35,272 nt of DNA, from positions 13,085 to 48,356 of the forward strand of contig ONQC01000018.1 in assembly GCA_900319855.1 (NCBI GenBank), in the 5' to 3' direction. Below the pieces are notes generated by a model. It worked only from the letters and a program-made list of their open reading frames with translations, did not search any database and was not told the origin of the DNA. Each line of letters begins with the position of its first letter. Positions within the stretch are counted from its first letter, which is position 1. A program made the position numbers and the translations under genes. Shown here one piece after another: positions 1-9,406 of this stretch. Origin of the DNA: an uncultured Bacteroidales bacterium. GTDB lineage: Bacteria; Bacteroidota; Bacteroidia; Bacteroidales; UBA932.

Positions 1-108
1 GGAAAAGACTGCAAATACTGCGCCTTCCCCGGGACAATTCAGCGGAGGCATTCTCCCGAAAGATGCCTTTTATTGTCGGAATGGATTACCAGCCAAGGAT
101 TTTCTTGA
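1..108 (+). CDS. Possible C-terminal end of an unidentified protein (partial)
   Basis: A reading frame is open from the first base and stops at TGA 106-108. It begins GKDCKYCAFPGT. A Cys-x2-Cys near the C-terminus recalls the end of PD-(D/E)XK nuclease domains of the AddB/Cas4 type, which carry a terminal cysteine cluster. However, the expected last cysteine is missing at the usual spacing, and about 25 further residues follow. It would run convergent to the phosphofructokinase gene and overlap its 3' end by 23 bp. The fragment is too short for a firm call and may be chance. Confidence 0.22.
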   Translation, partial: GKDCKYCAFPGTIQRRHSPERCLLLSEWITSQGFS

Positions 109-1315
109 AGTCGTAATCTTCCGGATTCGCGACATACTTCTTCGCCGCTTCATAATCGGCCGGCGTGACGAAATGGCAGATGTGGTTGTAGTAGTTCTGC
201 GACGTGCCGCCTTCGATGTTGACGCGGCGCGGCGGAATCTTGCCGTCCGGACCCTGGAGATCCTTCAGGTACAACGGATGGGCTTCGCCGAAGGAGTCGA
301 CATAGACCATGCAACCGGTCTCGCCCTTGGTGAAGAGCTCGTAGGCGCCCATGGCCAGTTCGGAGCAATAGGTCAGGTCGAAAGCGATCGGATCCTGGCA
401 ACGCACGTCGTAGCCGATTTCGACCGGACGGGTCTTGACCTTGAGGCCGAGCTTCTTGAATTCTTTCTCGAGGATGTCGTTGAAAAGAACGGCCTTGCTG
501 ATCTTGCCGAGTTCGGGATGTCCGTGCTCGTCATAGGTCATGCTGACGCCGGCGTTCTTGATTTCCTGGGGATCCAGGTCGTGGAAGACGCCTTCTGCAA
601 CGACGACGGTGCCGTACGGAATGCCGAGGATGTCGCGCTTAATGATGGCGGAGAGAGCCAGGCGGACGATCTTGTCGAGGGTGATGGCGGTCTTGTTGAA
701 CATCTCGGGGATGATGGTCATCGGGCAGTGGGTGGCTTCGCCGATGCCGAGGGCAAGGTGACCGGCGCTACGGCCCATGGCGCTGATGATAAGCCAGTTT
801 CCGCTGGTACGTGCATCTTCATAGACGGTGCGGGCCAGATGGGCGCCTTCATCCTTGGCGGAGTTGAAACCGAAGGTCGGCGTGTTGTTCGGAAGCGGAA
901 GATCGTTGTCGATCGTCTTCGGAACATGGATGTTGTGGATCGGATACTGCTTGGCCTCGAGGAACTTGGCGATGCGGTTGGCGGTGGAAGCGGTGTCGTC
1001 GCCACCGACGGTAACCAGCAGTTTGATGTTGTTCTCCTGGAAGAGACCAAGGTTGAAGTTTTCCTCAAAGTCCTTGTCGGTCGGCTTGAAACGGCTCATC
1101 TGAAGGTAGGAACCTCCACGGTTGAAGTAAGCGTCCGCTTTGAAGAAGTCGATGTCCTCGATGCGCGGATTCTTGTTGAAGAGACCGGAATAGCCACCAT
1201 GGAGACCGATGACACGGTACCCATTGGAAAGGAAAGTCTTGGCTACGGAACATACCACGGTGTTCATGCCCGGGGCGGGACCGCCGCCGCAAAGGATAAT
1301 GATGGAATCTTTCAT
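86..1315 (-). CDS. pfp: PPi-dependent 6-phosphofructokinase
   Basis: Phosphorylates fructose 6-phosphate to fructose 1,6-bisphosphate in cytoplasmic glycolysis. The 409-residue protein has the N-terminal nucleotide/PPi loop GGGPAPG (residues 10-16), the GGDDT motif (104-108) and PKTIDND (132-138, catalytic Asp136 and Asp138). Asp107 after GGD and Lys133 before TIDND are the residues known to mark pyrophosphate users. ATP-dependent enzymes normally have Gly at both places. I therefore infer that the phosphoryl donor is PPi and that the reaction is reversible. The start MKDSIIILCGG is the natural family start. It is a single gene divergent from ligA, and an exact TAnnTTTG element lies 43 bp upstream. 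Donor preference is inferred from residues only. Confidence 0.92.
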   Translation of the reverse strand: MKDSIIILCGGGPAPGMNTVVCSVAKTFLSNGYRVIGLHGGYSGLFNKNPRIEDIDFFKADAYFNRGGSYLQMSRFKPTDKDFEENFNLGLFQENNIKLLVTVGGDDTASTANRIAKFLEAKQYPIHNIHVPKTIDNDLPLPNNTPTFGFNSAKDEGAHLARTVYEDARTSGNWLIISAMGRSAGHLALGIGEATHCPMTIIPEMFNKTAITLDKIVRLALSAIIKRDILGIPYGTVVVAEGVFHDLDPQEIKNAGVSMTYDEHGHPELGKISKAVLFNDILEKEFKKLGLKVKTRPVEIGYDVRCQDPIAFDLTYCSELAMGAYELFTKGETGCMVYVDSFGEAHPLYLKDLQGPDGKIPPRRVNIEGGTSQNYYNHICHFVTPADYEAAKKYVANPEDYDFKKILGW

Positions 1316-1358
1316 AATGTGTGTATAAAGTTGAATTTGTTCTCGATCATTGCGTCCA

Positions 1359-1366
1359 CAAAAATA
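1359..1366 (-). promoter_or_regulatory. Putative -7 element for the phosphofructokinase gene
   Basis: On the minus strand this reads TATTTTTG, an exact match to the Bacteroidota -7 consensus TAnnTTTG, about 43 bp before the start codon. I find no TTTG or TTG at the expected 19-20 bp upstream, so the promoter is only half supported. Confidence 0.35.
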
Positions 1367-1458
1367 AGAAATAACGGCGAAATTTTCTATAAATGTCGGA
1401 ACTATAACGTTTTAGATTCTATCTTTCCGTTCTCTATACCTGTCCCTGGAAGATTCCA

Positions 1459-1489
1459 TTGGAGTTTCGGGCAAAAAACGCTATATTTG
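1459..1489 (+). promoter_or_regulatory. Putative promoter of the ligA-ispG operon
   Basis: TTGG at 1459-1462 (TTG core 1459-1461) is followed, 20 bp after the core, by TATATTTG at 1482-1489, matching the Bacteroidota pattern TTTG-N19/20-TAnnTTTG. Transcription should begin near 1496, giving a leader of about 25 nt before the ligA ATG. No strong Shine-Dalgarno precedes the gene, which is usual for the phylum. Confidence 0.6.
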
Positions 1490-1521
1490 TCAATTCGCGT
1501 ATACATGCGCGCACGTAGAGA

Positions 1522-3597
1522 ATGGGCCGATCGGAAGCACAACAACGGATTGAAGAACTCAAGGCTGTCCTTTGGGAGAACAGCCGGCGCTATTATGTCG
1601 ACAATGCGCCGACCATGTCGGATTATGAATATGATCAGCTGATGCATGAGTTGGAAGCGTTGGAGGCGGCATATCCGGAATATGCGACCGAGGATTCCCC
1701 CACCCGCCGGGTCGGCAGCGACCTGGGACGCCGGGAGTTCGTGCAATATCCGCATCAGTATCCGATGCTGTCGCTGGGTAACACCTATAACATCGGCGAG
1801 ATTGAGGAGTTTGCGGAACGGGCTTCCAAGACCCTGGAGACCGGCTTTACCTATAGTTGTGAACTGAAGTTCGACGGAACGGCCATTTGCCTGACCTATC
1901 GGGACGGGCGTCTGTTCCGGGCGCTGACCCGCGGCGACGGCGTCGTGGGCGATGACGTGACGGAGAATGTCCGGCATATCGCCAATATCCCGCAGCAGCT
2001 GCATGGCGATTTTCCTCCGGAGTTTGAAATCCGGGGTGAAATCCTGATGCCATATGCCTCCTTTGACCGCCTGAATGAGCAGCGGGCGCGGGATGAAGAA
2101 CCGTTGTTCGCCAATCCGCGCAACGCGGCGAGCGGGTCGCTCAAATTATTGGATCCGAAAGAAGTCGGCCGGCGCGGCCTGTTGTGCACGCTGTATCATA
2201 TCCCGGCGCAAAGCCTGACTTTCGCGACCCATTCGCAGGCGCTTGACGCCGCGGCCCGTTGGGGCTTGCCGGTTTCGGAGGAACGCCGGATCTGCCGGGA
2301 TATATCGGAAATCGAAGCTTATATCAATCATTGGGATACGGCCCGTCATTCCCTCCCCTACGCTACGGACGGTATCGTGATCAAGATCAACGAAACGGCC
2401 TGCCAGGTCCAGCTGGGCTATACGTCCAAGTTCCCACGCTGGGCGGTCGCCTATAAATTCAAGGCGGAAGAAGCGTTGACACCGGTCCTTTCCATTGATT
2501 ACCAGGTCGGAAGGACGGGAGCCGTGACACCGGTCGCGAATCTGGAACCGGTATTGCTGTCCGGCACCATGGTCAAGCGTGCGACGTTGAACAACGCCGC
2601 GCAGATGGCTTTGCTGGACATCCGGATCGGCGACAGCGTCTATGTGGAAAAAGGCGGGGAAATCATTCCGAAGATTACCCGGGTAGAACTCTCCCGGCGT
2701 CCTGCCGGAACCGTCCGTCCGGTTTTCCCGACCGTCTGCCCGGATTGCGGGACTCCGCTGGTCAAGGAAGAAGGTGAAGCCAAGTTCTTCTGCCCCAATA
2801 CGGATGGCTGTCCGACCCAGGCCAAGGGACGCCTCGTTCATTTCCTGAGCCGCAAGGCCATGAATGTCATTGCTGGCGACGCCACCGTCGAGCAGCTCTA
2901 CAACCGGGGCTTCGTCCGTACGCCTGCGGATTTCTATGACTTGACCGCGGACCTGCTGGTCTCGCTGGACGGCTGGAAAGAGCGGGCGGCGAAACGTTTC
3001 CTGGACAGTCTGTCGGAATCCCGTAAAGTCCCGTTTGACCGGGTCCTGTTTGCGCTGGGAATCCGGTATGTCGGGGAAACGACGGCCAAGGAGATTGCCG
3101 CCCATTTCGGCGACATCGATGCGGTCGCTTCGGCTACCCTGGAAGATTTGCTGGCGGTCCCGGATGTGGGCGAAGTGATTGCCCGCAGCGTCCGTGCTTA
3201 TTTTGATGATCCGCGTCATGGCATTGAAATCGAACGTCTCAAGGCCGCCGGCCTTCAGTTCTCCATGGTACGGAAAGAGGCGGTTTCAACGGCGCTGGCT
3301 GGCAAGACGATCGTGATTTCCGGCAGTTTCAGCGTCTCCCGCGATGAGATGAAAGCGCTGATCCAGGCACATGGCGGCAAGAACAGCACCTCCGTCAGCA
3401 GCAAGACCTCCTGGCTTCTGGCCGGGACGAAACCTGGTCCGGAAAAGGTAAAGAAAGCCGCGGAATTGGGTGTGCCCCAGATTGACGAGGCCACGTTCCG
3501 GGCGATGATCGACGGCGGTGAACCGGCATCCGCGGAACCCGCTCGGGAAGATCCTGCATCCGAGGGGGAAATGAATCTTTTCAGCGGTCTGCTATAG
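1522..3597 (+). CDS. ligA: NAD-dependent DNA ligase
   Basis: Seals nicks in duplex DNA during replication and repair, using NAD+ to adenylate itself. The 691-residue length is normal for LigA. In order: the NMN-binding Ia domain with RRYYVDNAPTMSDYEYD (about residues 22-38); the adenylation domain with ELKFDG and the AMP-accepting Lys116; the OB fold; a four-cysteine zinc finger (CPDCGTPL...FFCPNTDGC); helix-hairpin-helix repeats (around GIRYVGETTAKEIAAHFG and VPDVGEVIA); and a C-terminal BRCT domain beginning at GKTIVISGSF. An acidic tail follows BRCT. It is the first gene of a six-gene run, and the next start codon lies 1 bp past its stop. Confidence 0.98.
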   Translation: MGRSEAQQRIEELKAVLWENSRRYYVDNAPTMSDYEYDQLMHELEALEAAYPEYATEDSPTRRVGSDLGRREFVQYPHQYPMLSLGNTYNIGEIEEFAERASKTLETGFTYSCELKFDGTAICLTYRDGRLFRALTRGDGVVGDDVTENVRHIANIPQQLHGDFPPEFEIRGEILMPYASFDRLNEQRARDEEPLFANPRNAASGSLKLLDPKEVGRRGLLCTLYHIPAQSLTFATHSQALDAAARWGLPVSEERRICRDISEIEAYINHWDTARHSLPYATDGIVIKINETACQVQLGYTSKFPRWAVAYKFKAEEALTPVLSIDYQVGRTGAVTPVANLEPVLLSGTMVKRATLNNAAQMALLDIRIGDSVYVEKGGEIIPKITRVELSRRPAGTVRPVFPTVCPDCGTPLVKEEGEAKFFCPNTDGCPTQAKGRLVHFLSRKAMNVIAGDATVEQLYNRGFVRTPADFYDLTADLLVSLDGWKERAAKRFLDSLSESRKVPFDRVLFALGIRYVGETTAKEIAAHFGDIDAVASATLEDLLAVPDVGEVIARSVRAYFDDPRHGIEIERLKAAGLQFSMVRKEAVSTALAGKTIVISGSFSVSRDEMKALIQAHGGKNSTSVSSKTSWLLAGTKPGPEKVKKAAELGVPQIDEATFRAMIDGGEPASAEPAREDPASEGEMNLFSGLL

Positions 3598-3598
3598 G

Positions 3599-4555
3599 AT
3601 GAAATTGAAAGAGACCATAGCCGGGATCAAGAAGTTCCTGATCGACGACCTCTGGACCTTGAACATGGAGGGACTCTCCAAAACCAAGGCCCGGCTGGTT
3701 CAGGATGCCCGTGTCGTGGTTGATGCCGTGCAACAGATCGGCGACAACAGCGTGGGGATGCTCTCCGCATCGCTCTGTTATTTTTGTGCCATGGCCGTGG
3801 TCCCCTTCCTCGCCGTGTGCTTCGCCCTGACGGGAGGGCTCGGTTTATCCGAGAAACTGAAAGAGATCATGTTCAGTAACTTTGGCTCTGATAATGCCTT
3901 TATCAACATGATCCTGGACGCCGCTGACAATATCCTGGCAACCGCCCAGTCCGGCGGCTTCGGACTGATCAGTGCCTTGATGTTCATTTGGCTCATCATC
4001 TGGATGATGGACCGGGTAGAGAAAGTGTTCAATGTGGTCTGGGGGGTCAAGCGGATGCCGCGCAAACGCTATTTCAGCTACAGCGTAGACCTGGCGATCG
4101 TTTTCCTGGCGCCCTTTGTCATCCTGATTTTCTTTACCGGTTCGATCGTCTATTCGAATATCCTCGACTATGTACTGCCGAAGGGCATCGGTTTCTCCGA
4201 CAGCATCAAATCCCTCCTGGGATGGGCCATTTTCGGTGCAACCATCGTCCTGGTCTTTTCAGCGATGTACAAGTTCATCCCGTCGGCCGAGGTGAAATAT
4301 CGCTATGCCCTGAAAGCGGCATTGTGGGCTGGAATCGCGTTCACGGGCTTGCAGTACATGTATCTGGAGACCCAGTTGCTGGTAACGCGGATCAATGCCG
4401 TCTATGGTACGGTTGCCGCCATTCCCCTCTTCCTGCTGTGGCTCCGGTTCGGATGGATGATCATTGTTTTCGGGGTGCAGTTTTCCCACTCTTTCCAAAC
4501 CATCGGCGAACAGTCCTCATCGCCGGAAATCCAACCTGTAAACGACAAGCTATGA
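3599..4555 (+). CDS. YihY/BrkB-family inner-membrane protein
   Basis: A 318-residue polytopic membrane protein with about six hydrophobic segments. The family marker is the stretch ASLCYFCAMAVVPFLAV (around residues 60-75), the counterpart of the conserved A-x-x-Y-x-x-x-S/A-x-x-P motif of YihY proteins. Proteins of this family were once called ribonuclease BN, but that assignment was later given to a different gene. The biochemical function is unknown, and I do not call it a nuclease. Its ATG lies 1 bp after the ligA stop, and its own stop overlaps the next start in ATGA, so translation is probably coupled on both sides. The N-terminal 50 residues are hydrophilic. Confidence 0.9.
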   Translation: MKLKETIAGIKKFLIDDLWTLNMEGLSKTKARLVQDARVVVDAVQQIGDNSVGMLSASLCYFCAMAVVPFLAVCFALTGGLGLSEKLKEIMFSNFGSDNAFINMILDAADNILATAQSGGFGLISALMFIWLIIWMMDRVEKVFNVVWGVKRMPRKRYFSYSVDLAIVFLAPFVILIFFTGSIVYSNILDYVLPKGIGFSDSIKSLLGWAIFGATIVLVFSAMYKFIPSAEVKYRYALKAALWAGIAFTGLQYMYLETQLLVTRINAVYGTVAAIPLFLLWLRFGWMIIVFGVQFSHSFQTIGEQSSSPEIQPVNDKL

Positions 4556-6762
4556 GTTTCTCCGAGTTTACATCCAAAGACTATGAAGTCATCGCGCGCG
4601 AATATGCCGAATTGAAGGAGATGGCGCGGAAGCGTTGTTCCGGACCTTCGGAACTGGCTGCGATCCAGCGCGCCTTTGATTTTGCCAACCAGGCGCATAA
4701 GAACGTACGCCGCCGTTCCGGAGAGCCGTACATCCTGCATCCGATCGCCGTGGCCAAGATCGTGGTCGGCAGCATTGGATTGGGATGCAAGTCGATTTCC
4801 GCCGCCCTGCTGCACGACGTGGTCGAGGATACGGATTATACCGTAGAGGATATCGCCCGGCTCTGCGGCCGGAAAGTCGCCTCCCTGGTCGATGGCCTGA
4901 CAAAGATCAAGACGGTCTTGGACAACCAGGACAAAAACAGTGAATCCGAAGAATACACCCGCAGCCTGCAGGCCGAGAATTTCAAGCGGATCCTTCTTAC
5001 GCTGAACGACGATGTCCGCGTCGTCCTGATCAAGCTGGCCGACCGGCTGCACAACTGCCGGACGATCGAATTCATGCCGGAATACAAGCGGGATAAGATC
5101 CTGAGCGAGACGATGTTCATCTTTATTCCGCTCGCCCACCGCCTGGGTCTGTATGAGGTCAAGTCCGAGATGGAGAACATCTGGCTCCGCTATAAGGAGC
5201 CGGAAGCCTACAATGATATTTCCGCCAGGATCAACCGGTCCATGTCGGATCATTCCATGGAGATCGACGAGTTCATCCGGCCCATCGATGAAGCCCTGAA
5301 GGAGAAAGGCTTTGACTTGCAGGTAAAGCGCAGGGTCAAGACGCCGTATTCGATCTGGCGGAAGATGAAGACCAAGGATATTCCGTTCGAACAGGTTTAT
5401 GACCTGTATGCCATCCGGATCATCTTCACCCCTGAGAAGAACAGCCTGGAGACGGAACGCGACCAGTGTTACCATATCTTCTCGATCATTACCGGGCTGT
5501 ACAGCTACAAGCCGGACCGCGTACGGGATTGGGTCAAGCATCCGAAAAACAACGGCTATGAGGCGCTTCATTGTACGTTGCAAAGCAATACCGGCATGTG
5601 GGTGGAAGTGCAGATCCGCTCCAAGCGCATGGATGATATCGCCGAGAAGGGCATCGCCGCCCATTGGGCCTACAAGCGGGAAGGTTATGTCGGAGAAAAT
5701 GACAGCGAGATGGATAAGTGGCTCGCCAAGATCAAGGAGATCCTGGTCAGTCCGGACATCAATGCGCTCGAGTTGCTGGACATTATCCATAACGACTTGA
5801 CGAATACCGACATAACGGTATTTACGCCGAAGGGAGAACAGCGCTCGATCCCAAAAGGCTCCACCGCGCTGGATTTCGCCTACCTGATCCATACCGAAAT
5901 CGGAGAGCGTGCCATCGCCGCCAAGGTCAACATGCGGCTGGTCCCGCTGTCTACCATTCTGCGGAGCGGCGACATGGTGGAAATCATCGCGGCGGAGGGC
6001 GGCCGTCCGAAGCAGGAATGGCTGGGTTTCCTGCAGACCCGCCATGCCCGCAATAAGGTCATGGACTATTTCCGGGAGGATTTTGACAATGTCGCAGAAA
6101 AGGGTCGCGCGGAGTTGGAACGGGCGTTGGCGGAACGGGAGATTGAACTGGATCCGCGTACGGCCAGCCGGATGGCGGTCGCCAACGGTTTCAACCATGC
6201 GGAAGAACTCTTCTTCCGTTGCGGGCTCGGGCTGGTGGATACGGCCATGATCGCCAACCAGGTTTCCGGTGGCACCATTTCCCGGAAAACGGGCAAGTTC
6301 GACCGGACGGCGTTCGAGATCGGTTCCCCTACGGACGGCTATCGCTATGTGATCGCTTCTTGCTGTCACCCCATCGCCGGTGATCCGGTGATCGGTTTCC
6401 TGGATCCTGACGGAAAGACCGTCACCGTCCACAAGAAAGCCTGCCCCGTGGCGGAGAACCTGGCTTCCAAGCATGGGGATTGGATTGTCATGCCCTATTG
6501 GAACAATACGCGCAGCCAGAGTTTCCTGGTCCGGATTGCCTTGAAAGGCCTGGACCGTATGGGACTGGTCAACGAGATTACTCGCTATATCTCCCATGTC
6601 ATGGTCGTAAATATCAAGAAATTGAGTATCGGAAGCGACCAGGGGATCTTCGAAGGTTATATCGATCTGTTCGTTCATGACCGGGATGTACTGGAAGAAT
6701 TGATCAAGCGTCTGCGCGGGATCAAGGGTATCCAGAGTGTACAAAGAATTGAAATGCAATGA
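4552..6762 (+). CDS. rel: RelA/SpoT-family (p)ppGpp synthetase/hydrolase
   Basis: Makes and/or degrades the stringent-response alarmone (p)ppGpp. The 736-residue protein has the full long-Rel order: HD hydrolase domain with His63 and the metal pair HD at 88-89; synthetase domain (about 255-365) with YSIWRKMK, DLYAIRI, GYEALH and VEVQIRS; TGS domain (about 420-480, ITVFTPKGE to SGDMVEII); a middle region with a CCHP motif; and a C-terminal ACT domain ending at IQSVQRIE. The intact HD residues suggest hydrolase activity is retained, so it may be bifunctional. The frame stays open upstream into the yihY gene, but the ATG at 4552, overlapping the yihY stop in ATGA, gives the normal N-terminus. 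It overlaps the next gene the same way. Confidence 0.97.
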   Translation: MSFSEFTSKDYEVIAREYAELKEMARKRCSGPSELAAIQRAFDFANQAHKNVRRRSGEPYILHPIAVAKIVVGSIGLGCKSISAALLHDVVEDTDYTVEDIARLCGRKVASLVDGLTKIKTVLDNQDKNSESEEYTRSLQAENFKRILLTLNDDVRVVLIKLADRLHNCRTIEFMPEYKRDKILSETMFIFIPLAHRLGLYEVKSEMENIWLRYKEPEAYNDISARINRSMSDHSMEIDEFIRPIDEALKEKGFDLQVKRRVKTPYSIWRKMKTKDIPFEQVYDLYAIRIIFTPEKNSLETERDQCYHIFSIITGLYSYKPDRVRDWVKHPKNNGYEALHCTLQSNTGMWVEVQIRSKRMDDIAEKGIAAHWAYKREGYVGENDSEMDKWLAKIKEILVSPDINALELLDIIHNDLTNTDITVFTPKGEQRSIPKGSTALDFAYLIHTEIGERAIAAKVNMRLVPLSTILRSGDMVEIIAAEGGRPKQEWLGFLQTRHARNKVMDYFREDFDNVAEKGRAELERALAEREIELDPRTASRMAVANGFNHAEELFFRCGLGLVDTAMIANQVSGGTISRKTGKFDRTAFEIGSPTDGYRYVIASCCHPIAGDPVIGFLDPDGKTVTVHKKACPVAENLASKHGDWIVMPYWNNTRSQSFLVRIALKGLDRMGLVNEITRYISHVMVVNIKKLSIGSDQGIFEGYIDLFVHDRDVLEELIKRLRGIKGIQSVQRIEMQ

Positions 6763-8567
6763 GAAAGAAAAGATTATCGACCGGACTGTGGATACCTGCC
6801 ATCCCTGTGGTACTGGTATTGGGAGCCATGTTCTTCTCCCCCTCCTGTGCAAATACGACGCAGGCCCCTTCCGGCGGCAAGAAAGATACCATCCCCCCTG
6901 TCATCGTAGGAATCAAACCGCTGCCGGGAGCGACCGGCGTACCGGTGCACAATGCCCGCATTTCCTTTACGTTCAATGAATATGTGACCGTCAAGGAGCC
7001 GAAGAATATCTATCTGTCCCCTCCGTTGGAACGTGCGCCGAAATACAAGATGCGCGGGAAAACCCTGACCGTCTGGTTCGAGTCGGACCTGCAGGAGAAT
7101 ACGACCTATACGCTGGACCTCACCGGCGCCATTGCCGACAACAATGAAGGAAACATGTATCCCGGCTATACGATGTCCTTCTCCACCGGCGATCGGCTCG
7201 ATTCGATGGCAGTCACTGGGACCGTGCTGGATTGTAATACATTACAACCCGTCAAAGGCGCCACGGTCCTGCTGTATCGCGACCTGGCGGATTCGGCCGT
7301 GTTCTCGCACCGGCCGGATGCGTCCGTCAAGACCGATGACTGGGGTTTCTTCGCCCTGCGGAATGTGCCGGATGCCGAATTCCGGCTGTATGCCATCCAG
7401 GACGAGGCCGGGAACAACATCTACGATGCCGACAACGATAAGCTGGCGTTTATCGATACCGTCCTGCGTCCGACGCTGGTGGTCAGCGACACCCTGCCGG
7501 AACTGCTGAAATATGACATGAAGGATACCCTTCACTGCCAGGCAAGGCGGGCTGAGCATGAGTTGTACATGTTCCGGGACCAGACCTCCAAGCAGATGAT
7601 CCTGAACAAGGAACGCACTTCGGACCGGACCGCTTATGTAACCTTCATGGCTCCGGACGCCAAAATCGATTCCCTCTGGATCCGGGGTATTCCCAGCCGG
7701 AACCTGGTGCTCCAGTTCAACGACCAGCGGGATTCCCTGGAAATCTGGATCAATGACCGCCGCCGGATGCCGGATACCCTGCATGTCTTCGTCGATTACC
7801 TGAAGACGGACACGCTGGGCCAGCTCTCCCCCTTTACGGACCATCTCCGGCTTCCCCGTGCTGGTGGAAAGACCAATGCAAGGACGGCGCGCCGCACGCT
7901 CAAACATGAAGACACGCTGTGTGTCCTGACGGCCAAGGCGGAGCCGGAGACGGTTGAGCAGAAAGGCTTTGTGCTGGAATTCGCACAGCCGCTGATCAAT
8001 GCCGCCTTTGATTCGCTGATCCTGCGGTCCGTCAATCCCCGCCAGCAGGAATCCATAATGAAATACCGTGTCGAAAAGGACACGGCCAATCTGCGTGTCT
8101 TCCGGGTGCATCCCGAAGAGGCTCTGCAGGCCGGGTACGAATACTTCCTGAAAATCCCGCATCGCCGGTTCCGTGACATAAACGGGTTCTGGAATGACAG
8201 TACCGAGGTCAGGGTCTCCCTTCCGAATGATGACAAACTCTCCAGCCTGCACCTGGACCTGAGCGGCGTCAGCAACAAATATATCGTCGATCTGCTGGGC
8301 GAGAAGCGGGACCAGGTCCTTCGTTCCTTCGTGGTCGAATCCGACCAGGTCCTGGTGTTCCCTTACCTCAAAACCGGGAAATATTCCATCCGGCTGACGG
8401 AAGACCTGAACCGGAACGGCCGGGTCGATACCGGGAACTATTCCGAGCGCCGGCAGCCGGAAAAGGTCAAGTTCTATAAGTTGCGGGACGGCACCTACAT
8501 CATCAATATTCCGGAATCAACGGAAATGGAGCAAAAGATCGATGTGGCTAAATTGTTTGGAAACTGA
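6759..8567 (+). CDS. Ig-like (SbsA/Big_5) domain lipoprotein
   Basis: A 602-residue predicted lipoprotein. A basic, then hydrophobic leader ends at Cys30 (SPSC), followed by a Gly/Lys-rich tether and the DTIPPVIV start of an Ig-like domain of the kind seen in S-layer protein SbsA (about residues 45-145). A second beta-sandwich (about 150-240, from VTGTVLDCNTLQPVKGATVLLYRD) resembles the carboxypeptidase-regulatory/CNA-B fold. The remainder is beta-rich with no motif I recognise. Location is probably the outer membrane. Function is unknown; such proteins are common in Bacteroidales. Its ATG overlaps the rel stop (ATGA), and the following barrel gene overlaps by one base, so the two envelope proteins may act together. 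Confidence 0.85.
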   Translation: MRKKRLSTGLWIPAIPVVLVLGAMFFSPSCANTTQAPSGGKKDTIPPVIVGIKPLPGATGVPVHNARISFTFNEYVTVKEPKNIYLSPPLERAPKYKMRGKTLTVWFESDLQENTTYTLDLTGAIADNNEGNMYPGYTMSFSTGDRLDSMAVTGTVLDCNTLQPVKGATVLLYRDLADSAVFSHRPDASVKTDDWGFFALRNVPDAEFRLYAIQDEAGNNIYDADNDKLAFIDTVLRPTLVVSDTLPELLKYDMKDTLHCQARRAEHELYMFRDQTSKQMILNKERTSDRTAYVTFMAPDAKIDSLWIRGIPSRNLVLQFNDQRDSLEIWINDRRRMPDTLHVFVDYLKTDTLGQLSPFTDHLRLPRAGGKTNARTARRTLKHEDTLCVLTAKAEPETVEQKGFVLEFAQPLINAAFDSLILRSVNPRQQESIMKYRVEKDTANLRVFRVHPEEALQAGYEYFLKIPHRRFRDINGFWNDSTEVRVSLPNDDKLSSLHLDLSGVSNKYIVDLLGEKRDQVLRSFVVESDQVLVFPYLKTGKYSIRLTEDLNRNGRVDTGNYSERRQPEKVKFYKLRDGTYIINIPESTEMEQKIDVAKLFGN

Positions 8568-9406
8568 TGAAAAGAGTATTGACGATCCTTCTCTGCCTGC
8601 TTGCGGGCTTTCCTTCGCTTATGGGCCAGGAACGGGATACCCTCCTGACGGTCGATGCGGAATTAACCGATGCCTACCTGGATACGGTCAATGTCCGTAA
8701 ACGGCTGGACCTGAACAATTATTCCACCTTCGGCATCCAATATGGCTACGGCTTGAACCAGACCGCGTTCAATCCGACGAAACGGCAGGGACTCTTGTAT
8801 ACGCCGATGAACGTGGGCATTGTCTTCACGCATTACGAGAAGCTGTTCGGCTATCTCCCCTATTTCGGGCTCCAGGTCGGTTTCTTCAAGGGCCAGGACG
8901 GCTACAAGTTCAAGCAAGATGATGAGGGAGAGTGGCAAGGGAATGTCGACGGCGCCACGCAGTGCACGTTCGATTATGTGGAAATCCCGGCCATGGCATT
9001 GGGCCATCTCGACATGTGGCATTTCAAACTGATGGCCGGAGGCGGATTTTACGGCGCCTACCGCTATAAGATCCAGCGTACCGGTGAACCGTCCCTGGGT
9101 TTTGACGAGGCCTTCGCTACGTCCTTCAAGGATTATGAACACAAACTGGACTATGGATGGACGGTTACCGCCGGCCTGGGCCTGGTGTTCGATCCGATTG
9201 AGTTCCATGTGACCGGCCGTCTTCGTTACGGCCTGGGTTCCCTGTATGATCCTGACTATTACAGCGAATACTATTACCGCTTTGCCGGGACGATGGATAT
9301 CATCATCTCGGCCGGCATCCATATCCAATTGACGAAACGCTCCGGAAAAACGACCGGACAACTCCGCCGGCAGGCGCGGGAAATGATCTATAACCCCCAA
9401 CCATGA
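8567..9406 (+). CDS. Predicted outer-membrane beta-barrel protein
   Basis: A 279-residue protein with a type I signal peptide (MKRVLTILLCLLAGFPSLMG, cleavage likely before QERD) and then alternating aromatic/hydrophobic strands typical of a small outer-membrane barrel (for example FGIQYGYGLNQ, YFGLQVGFFKG, FHVTGRLRYGLGSLY). The general look is that of PorT-like barrels in Bacteroidota. I recognise no catalytic motif, and no specific function can be assigned. It ends with a basic tail after the last strand, which is unusual because barrels normally end with an aromatic residue. TGATG links it to the preceding lipoprotein gene and ATGA to ispG. Confidence 0.75.
   Translation: MKRVLTILLCLLAGFPSLMGQERDTLLTVDAELTDAYLDTVNVRKRLDLNNYSTFGIQYGYGLNQTAFNPTKRQGLLYTPMNVGIVFTHYEKLFGYLPYFGLQVGFFKGQDGYKFKQDDEGEWQGNVDGATQCTFDYVEIPAMALGHLDMWHFKLMAGGGFYGAYRYKIQRTGEPSLGFDEAFATSFKDYEHKLDYGWTVTAGLGLVFDPIEFHVTGRLRYGLGSLYDPDYYSEYYYRFAGTMDIIISAGIHIQLTKRSGKTTGQLRRQAREMIYNPQP

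Noticed and set aside
3599-4555. Ribonuclease BN
   Set aside because: That older name for the YihY family was a misassignment. The protein is an integral membrane protein without nuclease motifs.
4402-6852. 816-codon open frame on the minus strand opposite rel
   Set aside because: It lies antisense to an unmistakable RelA/SpoT gene, and its product has no recognisable domain. Strong G/C-ending codon bias removes stops from the opposite frame.
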